Source: Tenacibaculum holothuriorum | Lineage (GTDB): Bacteria; Bacteroidota; Bacteroidia; Flavobacteriales; Flavobacteriaceae | Reading direction: 5' to 3' | Assembly (NCBI RefSeq): GCF_002120225.1 | Contig: NZ_LAPZ01000002.1 | Location: forward strand, 248,001 to 312,000 | DNA: 64,000 nucleotides | In this document: positions 54,325 through 63,295 of the stretch, in pieces | Layout of the letters: every line of letters begins with the position of its first letter | Numbering within the stretch: the stretch's first letter is position 1 | The notes under the pieces: model-generated | Seen by the model: only the letters and a program-made list of their open reading frames with translations | What the model was told of the DNA's origin: nothing | The model's database searches: none | Program-made: the position numbers and the translations under genes

Positions 54325-55251
54325 TTATGATAATTCAATATCGAATTGTGTTAACTCTTTAAAAGCCTGCAAACGAGTTTGAACTTCTTCGCTTGTTAGC
54401 TCTTCCATTCGTTGTGTTCCGAATTTCTCAACGCAGAACGAAGCTAAATTAGAACCGTAGATAATTGCATTCTTCATATTTTCAAAAGAAATATCTTCGG
54501 TCTTTGCTAAATATCCGCAGAAACCTCCTGCAAATGTATCTCCTGCTCCTGTTGGATCAAATACTTCTGCTAATGGTAATGCTGGGGCATAGAACATTTT
54601 TCCTTCGTTAAATAATAACGCTCCGTGTTCTCCTTTTTTAATTACCACATATTTAGGTCCCATTTCATGAATCTTCTTAGCTGCATTTACTAATGAATAC
54701 TCTCCGCTTAACTGGCGAGCCTCTTCATCATTGATTGTAATTACATCAATACGCTTTAAAACTTCATGTAAATCGTTTAAAGCAATGTCCATCCAGAAAT
54801 TCATAGTATCTAACACTACTAATTTCGGGCGTTCATTCATTTGATCTAAAACTGAAGCTTGTGTCAATGGGTGTAAATTACCTAACATTACGATACCAGC
54901 ATCTTTAAATGCTTCTGGTACTACAGGTTGAAAATGCTCTAATACATTCAATTCAGTAACTAAAGTATCACGAGAGTTCATATCGTTATGGTATTTACCA
55001 CTCCAAAAGAACGTTTTTCCATCCTTTACAATTTCAATTCCATCGGTATTAATACCTTTATTTTCCATCATATCTAAGTATGACTGTGGAAAATCTCCTC
55101 CAACTACAGAAACTACTCCTGTCTTTACTCCAAATTGAGAAGCTGCTAAACCTACGAAAGTTCCTGATCCTCCTAAAATCTTATCTGTTTTACCAAAAGG
55201 TGTTTCAATAGCATCAAAAGCTACCGTACCTACTGCTAATAATTTACTCAT
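54325..55251 (-). CDS. PfkB-family sugar or nucleoside kinase
   Basis: A 308-aa ribokinase-like enzyme that phosphorylates a sugar or nucleoside with ATP. N-terminal motif GGSGTFVGLAASQFG (about 27-41), C-terminal active-site DPTGAGDTFAGGFCGY (about 237-252) with catalytic Asp, and anion hole GAGD. The substrate cannot be set. Proximity to a purine-pathway enzyme suggests a nucleoside or ribose link, but a terminator separates the genes. Confidence 0.9.
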   Translation of the reverse strand: MSKLLAVGTVAFDAIETPFGKTDKILGGSGTFVGLAASQFGVKTGVVSVVGGDFPQSYLDMMENKGINTDGIEIVKDGKTFFWSGKYHNDMNSRDTLVTELNVLEHFQPVVPEAFKDAGIVMLGNLHPLTQASVLDQMNERPKLVVLDTMNFWMDIALNDLHEVLKRIDVITINDEEARQLSGEYSLVNAAKKIHEMGPKYVVIKKGEHGALLFNEGKMFYAPALPLAEVFDPTGAGDTFAGGFCGYLAKTEDISFENMKNAIIYGSNLASFCVEKFGTQRMEELTSEEVQTRLQAFKELTQFDIELS

Positions 55252-55268
55252 TTCTTAAATTTAATATG

Positions 55269-55315
55269 TAATTTTGCACATTCAAATAAAATCTGTCTGC
55301 GACAGTGCAAAAATA
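55269..55315. promoter_or_regulatory. Face-to-face promoters of sufE and the PfkB gene
   Basis: A plus-strand TAATTTTG (55269-55276) lies left of a minus-strand TATTTTTG (55315-55308). Both match TAnnTTTG. The predicted start sites point toward each other (about 55283 and about 55301), so the 5' ends of the two transcripts would overlap. Between them is an inverted repeat CTGTC-TGC-GACAG (55293-55305). Confidence 0.5.
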
Positions 55316-55325
55316 GTTCTAAAAA

Positions 55326-55751
55326 ATGACTATCAAAGAAATACAAGAAGAAATTATTGATGAGTTCTCAATGTTTGAGGATTGGATGGAGCGTTACGAG
55401 TATATTATTGAATTAGGAAAATCGTTACCTTTAATAAATGACACTTATAAATTAGATGAAAACTTAATTAAAGGATGCCAATCTAAAGTATGGTTACATT
55501 CTGAATTAAAAGGTGACATCATAGAGTTTACTGCAGATAGTGATGCTATTTTAACCAAAGGAATTGTTGCGTTATTATTACGCGTTTTTTCCGACCAAAC
55601 ACCACAAGCTATCTTAGATGCCGATACTAATTTTATTGATGAAATCGGATTGAAAGAACATTTGAGTCCAACAAGGGCAAATGGATTGGTATCTATGGTT
55701 AAGCAAATAAAAATGTATGCTATTGCACAACAGAGTAAGTTAAACACTTAA
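55326..55751 (+). CDS. sufE: SufE family sulfur acceptor
   Basis: It accepts persulfide from the SufS cysteine desulfurase for iron-sulfur cluster assembly. 141 aa, normal. The active Cys is in ENLIKGCQSKVWLHSELKG (Cys near 51), the SufE signature. No sufS is in view, but a SUF-type DUF59 protein gene follows. Confidence 0.95.
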   Translation: MTIKEIQEEIIDEFSMFEDWMERYEYIIELGKSLPLINDTYKLDENLIKGCQSKVWLHSELKGDIIEFTADSDAILTKGIVALLLRVFSDQTPQAILDADTNFIDEIGLKEHLSPTRANGLVSMVKQIKMYAIAQQSKLNT

Positions 55752-55765
55752 ATACAAATATTATT

Positions 55766-56551
55766 ATGAAAAAGGTTTTTAGTTTATTATTGATTATTAT
55801 TTTTTTGATTAGTTGTTCAGAAAACAATGAAGAAGAAATAAGTAAAACACCAAAATTATTAACTAAGATAACAACTACTGAAGTTTCTTTGAATAATGGA
55901 GTACCTCAAACTTTAGTTTCTACAACAGACATAATTTATGATACTGACAATAAATTAGTCCAGTCAGCATATAATGAGCATAATGGTTCTTTTATAGAAA
56001 CAAGTAAATTTATATATTCTAACAACAAATTGACTCAAAGAGAAAATTATAATACAAATAATGAGTTGATAGGAAAAACTACATACGAATATAATGGAGA
56101 AAATATTATAAAACGTTCTTCATATGGAAATGGAGGAACGACACTATCTAAAGAAAACTCTTATACTTACAATTCAAATAATCAATTGATTAAAAATGTA
56201 GAAGTTGGGTATTTTGGCAGTCAACCACAAACTTATACAAGAAAATATGAGTATTTACCTAATAGTCAAGTAAAAGTAACAAACACAAGTAATAATAATT
56301 ATTTCGTTGTAACTTTTGACAATAAGAAAAGACCAGAAGCTGAAATTCCTTACTTAATGCCAATTTTAAAACTAGAAGCTGAATCTACTTTACCCAACAA
56401 CCCAACAAAATGGGAAGATTTTTTAAATGGGCAACTTAATCACTCAAATACCATAACTAACGAATATGATAGTGAAAACTTCTTAGTTAAGAGAATTACG
56501 AATAATGGCGCAAATTCAAGTTACACTAGAGAATACACCTATAACAAATAA
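55766..56551 (+). CDS. Lipoprotein with YD-like repeats
   Basis: A 261-aa lipoprotein (LIIIFLISC, Cys17). The mature part is made of short repeats of the type YxYNxxNxLxxxxxY (FIYSNNKLTQRENYN, YEYNGENIIKRSSY, YTYNSNNQLIKNVE), similar to YD/RHS-repeat-like strands common in flavobacterial lipoproteins. It lies between sufE (14 nt) and the DUF59 gene (2 nt). It has no evident tie to iron-sulfur assembly, so it may be a later insertion in the operon. Confidence 0.75.
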   Translation: MKKVFSLLLIIIFLISCSENNEEEISKTPKLLTKITTTEVSLNNGVPQTLVSTTDIIYDTDNKLVQSAYNEHNGSFIETSKFIYSNNKLTQRENYNTNNELIGKTTYEYNGENIIKRSSYGNGGTTLSKENSYTYNSNNQLIKNVEVGYFGSQPQTYTRKYEYLPNSQVKVTNTSNNNYFVVTFDNKKRPEAEIPYLMPILKLEAESTLPNNPTKWEDFLNGQLNHSNTITNEYDSENFLVKRITNNGANSSYTREYTYNK

Positions 56552-56553
56552 CA

Positions 56554-56874
56554 ATGACAGAAGATAAATTAGAAGAATTAGGAGATAAAATAGTTCGTGT
56601 ATTAAAGACAATATACGATCCAGAAATACCGGTAGACATTTACGAGTTAGGTTTAATCTATGATGTTTTTGTTTCTGAAGAAAACGATGCAAAAATATTA
56701 ATGACATTAACGTCACCTAACTGTCCTGTTGCAGAAAGTTTACCAGTAGAAATTGAAGAAAAAGTAAAAACATTGAAAGAAATTAACAACTGTGAAGTTG
56801 AAATTACTTTTGATCCTACTTGGACACAAGACATGATGAGTGAAGAAGCTAAGTTAGAATTAGGTCTTTTATAA
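56554..56874 (+). CDS. SUF-system DUF59 (MIP18/SufT-like) protein
   Basis: A 106-aa protein of the DUF59/MIP18 family, which helps in iron-sulfur cluster delivery. Core LKTIYDPEIPVDIYELGLIYDV (about 16-37) and TSPNCPVAESLP with the conserved Cys (near 66). It starts 2 nt after the lipoprotein gene, and the DUF2480 gene follows after 4 nt, so it is in an operon with sufE. Confidence 0.93.
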   Translation: MTEDKLEELGDKIVRVLKTIYDPEIPVDIYELGLIYDVFVSEENDAKILMTLTSPNCPVAESLPVEIEEKVKTLKEINNCEVEITFDPTWTQDMMSEEAKLELGLL

Positions 56875-56878
56875 AATA

Positions 56879-57388
56879 ATGGCAGAAGAAATAATAAATA
56901 GAGTAGCAAATAGCAGTCTTATAACTATTGACTTAGAAGATTTTTATCCATCAGGAAATCGTGTTCTTTTCGATATTAAAAATTGGTTATATGAAGGGTT
57001 AATTCTTCGTGAAAAAGACTTTAGAGAACACGTTAAAAATCATGATTGGTCTCAACACCAAGATAATTATGTTGCTTTAACATGTTCTTCGGATGCTATA
57101 ATTCCTTCTTGGGCATATTTATTATTATCAACCCAATTAGCTCCTTTTGCTAAAAAAGTAGTTGTAGGAAATCTTGAATTATTAGAAACTGTTGTATATC
57201 AAGAAATCATCAATAATTTAAACATTTCTGAATACGACAACAAGCCTGTAATTATTAAAGGTTGTACCAATAAACCTATTCCTGCTTCTGCATATACTTT
57301 ACTTATTGAGAAAATTCAGCCTGTAGCTAAAACCATTATGTTTGGCGAGGCTTGTTCTACAGTTCCGTTATATAAAAAGAAAAAATAA
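56879..57388 (+). CDS. DUF2480 family protein
   Basis: A 169-aa soluble protein. The family is typical of Bacteroidota and often follows a SUF DUF59 gene. Conserved parts: LEDFYPSGNRVLFDIKNWLYEGLILREKDFR, IPSWAYLLLSTQLAPFAKKV and VIIKGCTNKPIPASAYT. The conserved cysteines (CSSDAI, KGCTN, EACSTVP) could bind a metal or cluster, but this is not known. Confidence 0.88.
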   Translation: MAEEIINRVANSSLITIDLEDFYPSGNRVLFDIKNWLYEGLILREKDFREHVKNHDWSQHQDNYVALTCSSDAIIPSWAYLLLSTQLAPFAKKVVVGNLELLETVVYQEIINNLNISEYDNKPVIIKGCTNKPIPASAYTLLIEKIQPVAKTIMFGEACSTVPLYKKKK

Positions 57389-57409
57389 ACTCCTTAGTTT
57401 TCATAAGTA

Positions 57410-58258
57410 ATGAAAAAACTACTACTTGCGATTTTCGTTTGTTGTTCTTTCACTATTTCCTCTCAAGAAAAAAAAGATAGTATTTCTAAAAAATGGACTA
57501 TTAACGGAAAGCTTACTTTTTTATTCAATCAATCTGCGTTTTCAAATTGGGTTGCTGGTGGAAACAATACAATTGCAGGAAATATTGCTATTAACTACGA
57601 TTTCAATTACAAAAAAAGAAATTGGAACTGGGATAATAAAATCACTTCTTCTTACGGATTGAGTTATGTAACCAGCCAAGGTGTAAGAAAAACAGACGAT
57701 AGATTTGAGTATAATTCTTTATTAGGATTAAAAGCACAACAGTATTGGTATTTTTCTTTTTTCAACAATTTTAAGACACAATACACCAACGGATACGATT
57801 ATAAAAAAACACCTAAAGAGAAAATTTCAAGTTTTTTAGCACCTGCATATTTAAGTTTTGGTCCGGGTATGCTTTGGAAAAAATCTGATAATGCAAGAAT
57901 AAACATTGCGCCTGCTACTACTCGATTTACCTTTGTTTCTGATGAATTTTCAGGAAAATACGGAGTCCCTGAAGGCAAAAATTCTGTATTCGGATTAGGT
58001 TTTAATCTATCTGCTTACTACAAATTTCTAATAATGCAAGATGTAACTATGGAAAACATTTTAGCATTGTATTCAGACTATCTAGAAAAACCACAAAATA
58101 TTGATATTGATTATCAAATGAACTTCTTTGTAAAAGTTAATAAATACTTATCAATGAATATTGCTTTTCATGCCATTATTGATGATAATGCTTCAAGTAA
58201 AATTCAGCTAAAACAAGTGTTTGGATTAGGTGTGAATTACCTTTTCCATAAAATGTGA
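57410..58258 (+). CDS. DUF3078 domain protein, first of a tandem pair
   Basis: A 282-aa exported protein with a signal peptide (1-18, SFTISSQ). DUF3078 is a predicted beta-barrel-like family of Bacteroidota; NQSAFSNWVAGGNNTIAGNI, NWNWDNKITSSYGLSY and FGPGMLWKKSDNARINIAPATT are typical. Its C-terminus VFGLGVNYLFHKM resembles an outer-membrane sorting end. It is very similar in plan to the next gene. Confidence 0.85.
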   Translation: MKKLLLAIFVCCSFTISSQEKKDSISKKWTINGKLTFLFNQSAFSNWVAGGNNTIAGNIAINYDFNYKKRNWNWDNKITSSYGLSYVTSQGVRKTDDRFEYNSLLGLKAQQYWYFSFFNNFKTQYTNGYDYKKTPKEKISSFLAPAYLSFGPGMLWKKSDNARINIAPATTRFTFVSDEFSGKYGVPEGKNSVFGLGFNLSAYYKFLIMQDVTMENILALYSDYLEKPQNIDIDYQMNFFVKVNKYLSMNIAFHAIIDDNASSKIQLKQVFGLGVNYLFHKM

Positions 58259-58273
58259 CTTTTTTAAAATATC

Positions 58274-58305
58274 TTTGTCTAACATTTAAGTAAAGCGTAG
58301 TTTTG
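58274..58305 (+). promoter_or_regulatory. Promoter of the second DUF3078 gene
   Basis: TTTG (58274-58277), a 20-bp spacer and TAGTTTTG (58298-58305) fit the Bacteroidota promoter. The second gene can therefore be expressed apart from the first. Confidence 0.55.
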
Positions 58306-58337
58306 CGCTCCAAATTTTTGAAATCAAATAAAAAACA

Positions 58338-59177
58338 ATGAAAAAATTATTAGCTATAGCATTATTTATCGGTGCAATAACCGTAAATGCTCAAGACAAA
58401 AAAGAGAAAAAAAAGGAAGAAGGTTGGAAAAGAACTGGTAATATTTCTTTCTTGTTCAATCAATCTGCTTTTAACAACTGGTTAGCGGGAGGTACAAACA
58501 ACATATCTGGTACTTTAGGCTTAAACTACGATTTTAACTACGCAAAAGGAGATTGGACTTGGGATAACAAGTTAATCGCTTCTTATGGTTTAACGAAGTT
58601 AAGAGGACAAAATTTACAAAAGACTGATGACCGTTTAGAGTTAAACTCTCTAGCAGGTAAAAAAGCTAGTGATTACTGGTATTACTCTGCTTTCTTTAAC
58701 TTTAAAACCCAAATGTCTTCTACAGATGTTAACGGAGTTCAACAATCTCACTTTTTCTCTCCTGCATATTTCCAAATTGGTCCTGGTATGTTATGGAAAA
58801 AGCATGATAACTTAAAAGTAAACATTGCTCCTGCAACTTCTAAACTTATTGTTATTGATGGTGATTTAACCAAAAACGGAGAAGCTTTTGGTGTAGCTCA
58901 AGGAGAAACAACTCGTTATGAATTAGGTGCTTCTGTAAGCGGTTACTACAAGTTTAACTTAATGGACAATGTTTCTGTAGAAAACATTTTAAATTTATAT
59001 AGTAACTATTTAGAAGATGCTCAAAATGTAGATATCGATTATACAGTAAACGTTGTAATGAAGATAAACAAATACTTATCTGCTAACTTAGCATTACAAA
59101 CTATTTATGACGATAACGCATTTAAAGGTTTTCAAACAAGAGAAGTTTTTGGTTTAGGAGTAAACTACGGTTTCTAA
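58338..59177 (+). CDS. DUF3078 domain protein, second of a tandem pair
   Basis: A 279-aa exported protein (signal 1-18, ITVNAQ). It shares the plan of the upstream gene: NQSAFNNWLAGGTNNISGTL, DWTWDNKLIASYGLTKL, IGPGMLWKKHDNLKVNIAPATS and the C-terminal VFGLGVNYGF with a terminal Phe as in outer-membrane barrels. The codon use looks more optimised and it has its own promoter, so it may be the more highly expressed copy. Confidence 0.87.
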   Translation: MKKLLAIALFIGAITVNAQDKKEKKKEEGWKRTGNISFLFNQSAFNNWLAGGTNNISGTLGLNYDFNYAKGDWTWDNKLIASYGLTKLRGQNLQKTDDRLELNSLAGKKASDYWYYSAFFNFKTQMSSTDVNGVQQSHFFSPAYFQIGPGMLWKKHDNLKVNIAPATSKLIVIDGDLTKNGEAFGVAQGETTRYELGASVSGYYKFNLMDNVSVENILNLYSNYLEDAQNVDIDYTVNVVMKINKYLSANLALQTIYDDNAFKGFQTREVFGLGVNYGF

Positions 59178-59202
59178 TCAAAGAACTAAAAATAAATACA
59201 GC

Positions 59203-59236
59203 AAACCTCAAGAGTTATTCTTGAGGTTTTCTTTTT
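59203..59236 (+). terminator. Terminator after the DUF3078 pair
   Basis: AAACCTCAAGA / TCTTGAGGTTT perfect stem, 5-nt loop, then T-rich. Confidence 0.85.
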
Positions 59237-59265
59237 TCCTTATTTTAGCCTAAAATTTTAAAAGA

Positions 59266-60357
59266 ATGACTTTATTACTCATTTACGCAACAGTTTCTAT
59301 TTTCTTTTCTTTTTTATGTTCTATACTAGAAGCTGTGTTATTAAGTGTAACCCCTACCTTTATTAATGTAAAAAAGAAAGAGGGAAAAGCTTTTGCTACA
59401 GAGCTTGAAGAACTTAAAAAAGATGTAGACAAACCTTTAATTGCTATTTTAACCTTAAATACAATTGCGCATACAGTTGGTGCAATTTTAGTAGGAGTTC
59501 AAGCTGAACAATTACCGTACAAATTCGAAATTTTAGGGATAAATGTGGTAGGTATTGTTTCTGCTATTATGACTATTTTAATCTTAGTAGTTTCTGAAAT
59601 CATACCAAAAACTATTGGAGCTACTTACTGGAAAGGATTAGCAAATTTTACTGCTAAAGCTTTAAACGCTCTTATTTTCCCATTAAAATGGACAGGAATT
59701 TTATGGTTATTACAATTAACTACGAAATTAATTGGAGGTAAAGGAGCTCATGGAGAAAGTGTTTTAAGTAGAGAAGATTTTTCTGCAATGACAGATATTG
59801 CTGAACAAGAAGGTGTTTTTCAAGAAACGGAAAGTAACGTTATTCGTAATATGATAAACTTTAAAGAAGTTCAAGCTAAACATATTATGACTCCAAGAAC
59901 CGTTTTAAAAACTGCGGATGAAAACCAAACTATTCAATCGTTTTTTGATGAAAATCAATCGTTACGTTTCTCTAGAATTCCTGTTTATGTAGATAATCCT
60001 GATAATATTTCTGGGTACTTCTTAAAAGATCAATTATTACTTTCAATCATTAAAGGTGAAGGTGACAAACCTTTAAAAGAAATTAAAAGAAATATAATTA
60101 TTGCTAACAGAGATTTATCTATTCCTAACCTGTTTGAAAAATTAATTGAGCAGCGCGAGCATTTAGCTTTAGTTGTAGACGAATACGGAACTGTAAGTGG
60201 ATTAGTTACTCAAGAAGATGTTATAGAAACCTTATTAGGCTTCGAAATAATGGACGAAAGTGATAATGTTGCAGACTTACAAAACTTAGCTAGAAAAAGC
60301 TGGGAAAGACGTGCAAAACGCTTAGGTATTATTGAAGAAGATACTACTGAAGAATAA
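59266..60357 (+). CDS. DUF21/CBS-pair membrane protein (CNNM/CorC-type)
   Basis: A 363-aa protein with a CNNM/DUF21 domain of three to four membrane helices (about 1-170) and a CBS pair (about 200-330: AKHIMTPRTVLKTADENQ and HLALVVDEYGTVSGLVTQEDV). Family members act in magnesium or cobalt movement. The extra C-terminal transporter-associated (CorC_HlyC) domain of many relatives is missing; a short charged tail takes its place. Confidence 0.88.
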   Translation: MTLLLIYATVSIFFSFLCSILEAVLLSVTPTFINVKKKEGKAFATELEELKKDVDKPLIAILTLNTIAHTVGAILVGVQAEQLPYKFEILGINVVGIVSAIMTILILVVSEIIPKTIGATYWKGLANFTAKALNALIFPLKWTGILWLLQLTTKLIGGKGAHGESVLSREDFSAMTDIAEQEGVFQETESNVIRNMINFKEVQAKHIMTPRTVLKTADENQTIQSFFDENQSLRFSRIPVYVDNPDNISGYFLKDQLLLSIIKGEGDKPLKEIKRNIIIANRDLSIPNLFEKLIEQREHLALVVDEYGTVSGLVTQEDVIETLLGFEIMDESDNVADLQNLARKSWERRAKRLGIIEEDTTEE

Positions 60358-60372
60358 ATTATTTATATAAAA

Positions 60373-60400
60373 AAAGGAACTGAAAAAATTCAGTTCCTTT
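60373..60400. terminator. Bidirectional terminator
   Basis: Perfect 12-bp stem AAAGGAACTGAA / TTCAGTTCCTTT with A and T runs on either side, between the convergent CBS protein and TonB-dependent receptor genes. Confidence 0.88.
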
Positions 60401-60426
60401 TTTTATTTTTGATGATGACTAATTAA

Positions 60427-63228
60427 TTAGTCATTAATTGTCCAAGAAATGTAGTACATAGATCCAATTAAACCAGAACCTGGTGCTACTATATATTCTT
60501 TACCAGTTAAGTTAGTTCCTCCTAACTTAAATCTTGATTTTATAGATGGTACTCTATAGTTAACTTGAGCATCTAAAATTGTTCTCGCATCAACAACTCC
60601 ATCTAAGAATCTAGACTCCCATACAAATGAATTTTGCCAACGTGCATTAATATTAAATCCGAAGTTTTTAAACAAGTTCGCATTACCAAATTGAACTTTA
60701 ACTTTATGCTCAGGAGTATTGAAACCTGGCTTAAATTCTTCATCAGTACTTCTATCAAATCTAAATCTTGCCCAGTTATACGCTAATCCGAAATCAAACT
60801 TCTTAAAGAATTTCGTCTTTAATCCTAAACCAGCACCGTAAGAAGAAACCTCTGCAGTAGAGTTTGTTTTAATAGAAAAACGAGTTAAATCTCTGTTGTT
60901 CCATGCGTTTAATAATGCCGCATCAGGAGCCCCGTTAACAAACTCTCCATAATGAGCAACAAATGCAACTTTTTCTGTTAAGAAATCTTCATAATCGTTA
61001 TAATAACCATTTAAGTCAATCTCTAATAAGTTTGTATCTGTCAAGTTGAAAACTCCACGATAACCAGCTTCAAAAGATTTTACTTTTTCTGGTTTTACTA
61101 AATTATAGTTTGCTCTTTGTGGGTTACCTTGGCTAACAGAAAGGGCTGAAAAAGATCTATCAATAGCATCTTGACCAGTTAAAATAGCTGTTGTCCCATC
61201 ATTATTTGTTACATTAACTGAATATCTAGATAAGTTATCTTGAGCAGTTCCTAAAATATGTGTAGCTCCAGCAAAGAATCCAATATATTGATCTTGAGTA
61301 GTTGGATTACGGAAACCTGTTTGGAACGATCCTCTTAAAATATGATCTTTATTTTCACCTAAACCATAACTTAACGATACCCTTGGTGAAAAGTTTCCGT
61401 CAAAGTTTTGAGATTTATCATAACGAACAGATCCTGTAAATTTTAAACGATCATCTAAAAATTTCTTTTGAATTTGAGAATATAAACCAAATTCATCAAA
61501 AGATATTCTAGAGTTAGCATCTGTATAAATACTTCCTTGAGAATTTAAATTAAATAAACGGTAACTACCACCTACTTGTATCTCTGCCCATTCAATAACA
61601 TCACGGAAATTATAATTAGCATCTGCATGATAAAAAGCTGATCTATCTAATAACTTAACACCTCCAGCTACATCTGAAGAAACTGTATTTAACGCTGCTT
61701 GATATTGTGCTGTTCCTGGAACTAATCTTCCTGTATCTGCAGCAGTTCTTCCTGCTAAATGAGCTGCTTGTGCATTATTAGCTGGCACATTTGGTATATT
61801 TCCAGTGAATGCTCTAGCATAAGCTCCGATATATTCTGCAAACCAACGGTTATTAGACTTCCAACTTTCATTTAAATTGATAGCTGCAAAACGTGTATCA
61901 AAAGAGTTTCCTGCATCATTTTCAGAGTAATAACCTCTTACGAAGAAATTCTTACCGATAAACTCTAACTTATGTTGCTGTAATAAGAAATCTTTAAGTG
62001 TATATCTGTTTGTTCCTTGATATATGTTATTATCTCCTCTATTGTAACGAGAATTCCATACTATTTCTAAATCTTCATTACCAAAAGGACGGAAATGTAA
62101 AGAAGCATCAAATTTTAATCCGTTTGCTCTATAATCAACTAAGTCTTTTTCTCTATATCCTGTTCTACTAACATTTACACTAGGAATTACAGCATCAGTT
62201 CCAACAGGTAAAATTCCTAAACGAACTAAATCTCTTGCAATACCATTAATATTACCAGAAACTTCATCTCCATAAATATTAACACCGTCATAATTTGGGT
62301 CTGAACCTAAATCTCCAACTCTTCTAAACCCTCCAGTTTCAACACCTCCAATTCCTGTAGTATTACTTTCATTATCTGCATGCCAGTCTTCACCTTCAAA
62401 ATAAGTAAAGTTTACTTTTGCAGCAAATTTATTAGAAAAAGCATGTGCCATTCTAATTCCTACATCGTAAAAATTATTGCTTCCTGCTGCTTCTTGTCTA
62501 GTAATTCCTGTTTTAACGTAAGTGCTAATTCCACCGTACTCAAAAGGGTTTTTACTTCTTGCTAATAAGATACCGTTAAATGCATTTGCTCCATAAAGTG
62601 CCGATGCTGCTCCTGGTAAAATTTCTACACTTTCTACATCTAGCTCAGAGATACCAGCTAAGTTACCTACTGAGAAGTTAAAGATTGGCACAGAATTGTC
62701 TACCCCATCAATTAACTGTACAAAACGAGTGTTTTCAAATGGAGAGAAACCTCTTGTATTTACTGACTTAAATCCGATACTGTTTTCATTAACATCAACT
62801 TCTTTTAAGTTTGCTAAATCTTCATAAAACGAGATTGAAGTACCGTTTTTAACATCATTTAATCCTAAACGCTCAATGGTTACAGGAGATTCTATAATTC
62901 GTTCAGGAGCTCTCGAAGCAGAAATTACAACTTCGTCTAAAGACAAACTCTCTTTTAGAATTACATTAAGTTCTTGATTTGCATCAGTTACTTCGATGAT
63001 TTCAGTTTTATATCCAACTGCTGAAACCTCTAAAGTAAATGGAAATTTTTCTTGTTTTGTTAAGGTAAAGTTACCGTCAATATCGGTACTAATTCTTTGT
63101 GTAGACGTTTTTACATTAGCACCAGGAAATGGCTCTAAATATTCGTCATAAACTTTACCACTAATAGTTTGTGCTATAGACACAATACTAAATAACATTA
63201 AAAAAACAATAGGTAGTTTTTTAATCAT
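60427..63228 (-). CDS. TonB-dependent receptor with carboxypeptidase-like N-terminal domain
   Basis: A 933-aa outer-membrane importer. Signal peptide (1-19, VSIAQ), a CarbopepD-regulatory-like domain (about 20-90, ISGKVYDEYLEPFPGANV), a plug domain (about 112-225, IERLGLNDVKNG... and VESVEILPGAASALYGANAF) and a C-terminal beta barrel. The ligand is not known and no SusD gene is adjacent, so it is not a typical sugar-utilisation pair. It follows a tonB gene by 55 nt, with a hairpin in between. Confidence 0.93.
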   Translation of the reverse strand: MIKKLPIVFLMLFSIVSIAQTISGKVYDEYLEPFPGANVKTSTQRISTDIDGNFTLTKQEKFPFTLEVSAVGYKTEIIEVTDANQELNVILKESLSLDEVVISASRAPERIIESPVTIERLGLNDVKNGTSISFYEDLANLKEVDVNENSIGFKSVNTRGFSPFENTRFVQLIDGVDNSVPIFNFSVGNLAGISELDVESVEILPGAASALYGANAFNGILLARSKNPFEYGGISTYVKTGITRQEAAGSNNFYDVGIRMAHAFSNKFAAKVNFTYFEGEDWHADNESNTTGIGGVETGGFRRVGDLGSDPNYDGVNIYGDEVSGNINGIARDLVRLGILPVGTDAVIPSVNVSRTGYREKDLVDYRANGLKFDASLHFRPFGNEDLEIVWNSRYNRGDNNIYQGTNRYTLKDFLLQQHKLEFIGKNFFVRGYYSENDAGNSFDTRFAAINLNESWKSNNRWFAEYIGAYARAFTGNIPNVPANNAQAAHLAGRTAADTGRLVPGTAQYQAALNTVSSDVAGGVKLLDRSAFYHADANYNFRDVIEWAEIQVGGSYRLFNLNSQGSIYTDANSRISFDEFGLYSQIQKKFLDDRLKFTGSVRYDKSQNFDGNFSPRVSLSYGLGENKDHILRGSFQTGFRNPTTQDQYIGFFAGATHILGTAQDNLSRYSVNVTNNDGTTAILTGQDAIDRSFSALSVSQGNPQRANYNLVKPEKVKSFEAGYRGVFNLTDTNLLEIDLNGYYNDYEDFLTEKVAFVAHYGEFVNGAPDAALLNAWNNRDLTRFSIKTNSTAEVSSYGAGLGLKTKFFKKFDFGLAYNWARFRFDRSTDEEFKPGFNTPEHKVKVQFGNANLFKNFGFNINARWQNSFVWESRFLDGVVDARTILDAQVNYRVPSIKSRFKLGGTNLTGKEYIVAPGSGLIGSMYYISWTIND

Positions 63229-63264
63229 AAATTAAAGTTTTTGATTATCTGTTGTTACGTATAA

Positions 63265-63295
63265 AAAGATTGGAAGAATGATTTTATTCTTCCAA
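63265..63295 (-). terminator. Hairpin terminator at the end of the tonB gene
   Basis: TTGGAAGAAT / ATTCTTCCAA stem overlapping the stop codon of the tonB gene, followed on the minus strand by TCTTTTTATA. Confidence 0.75.
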
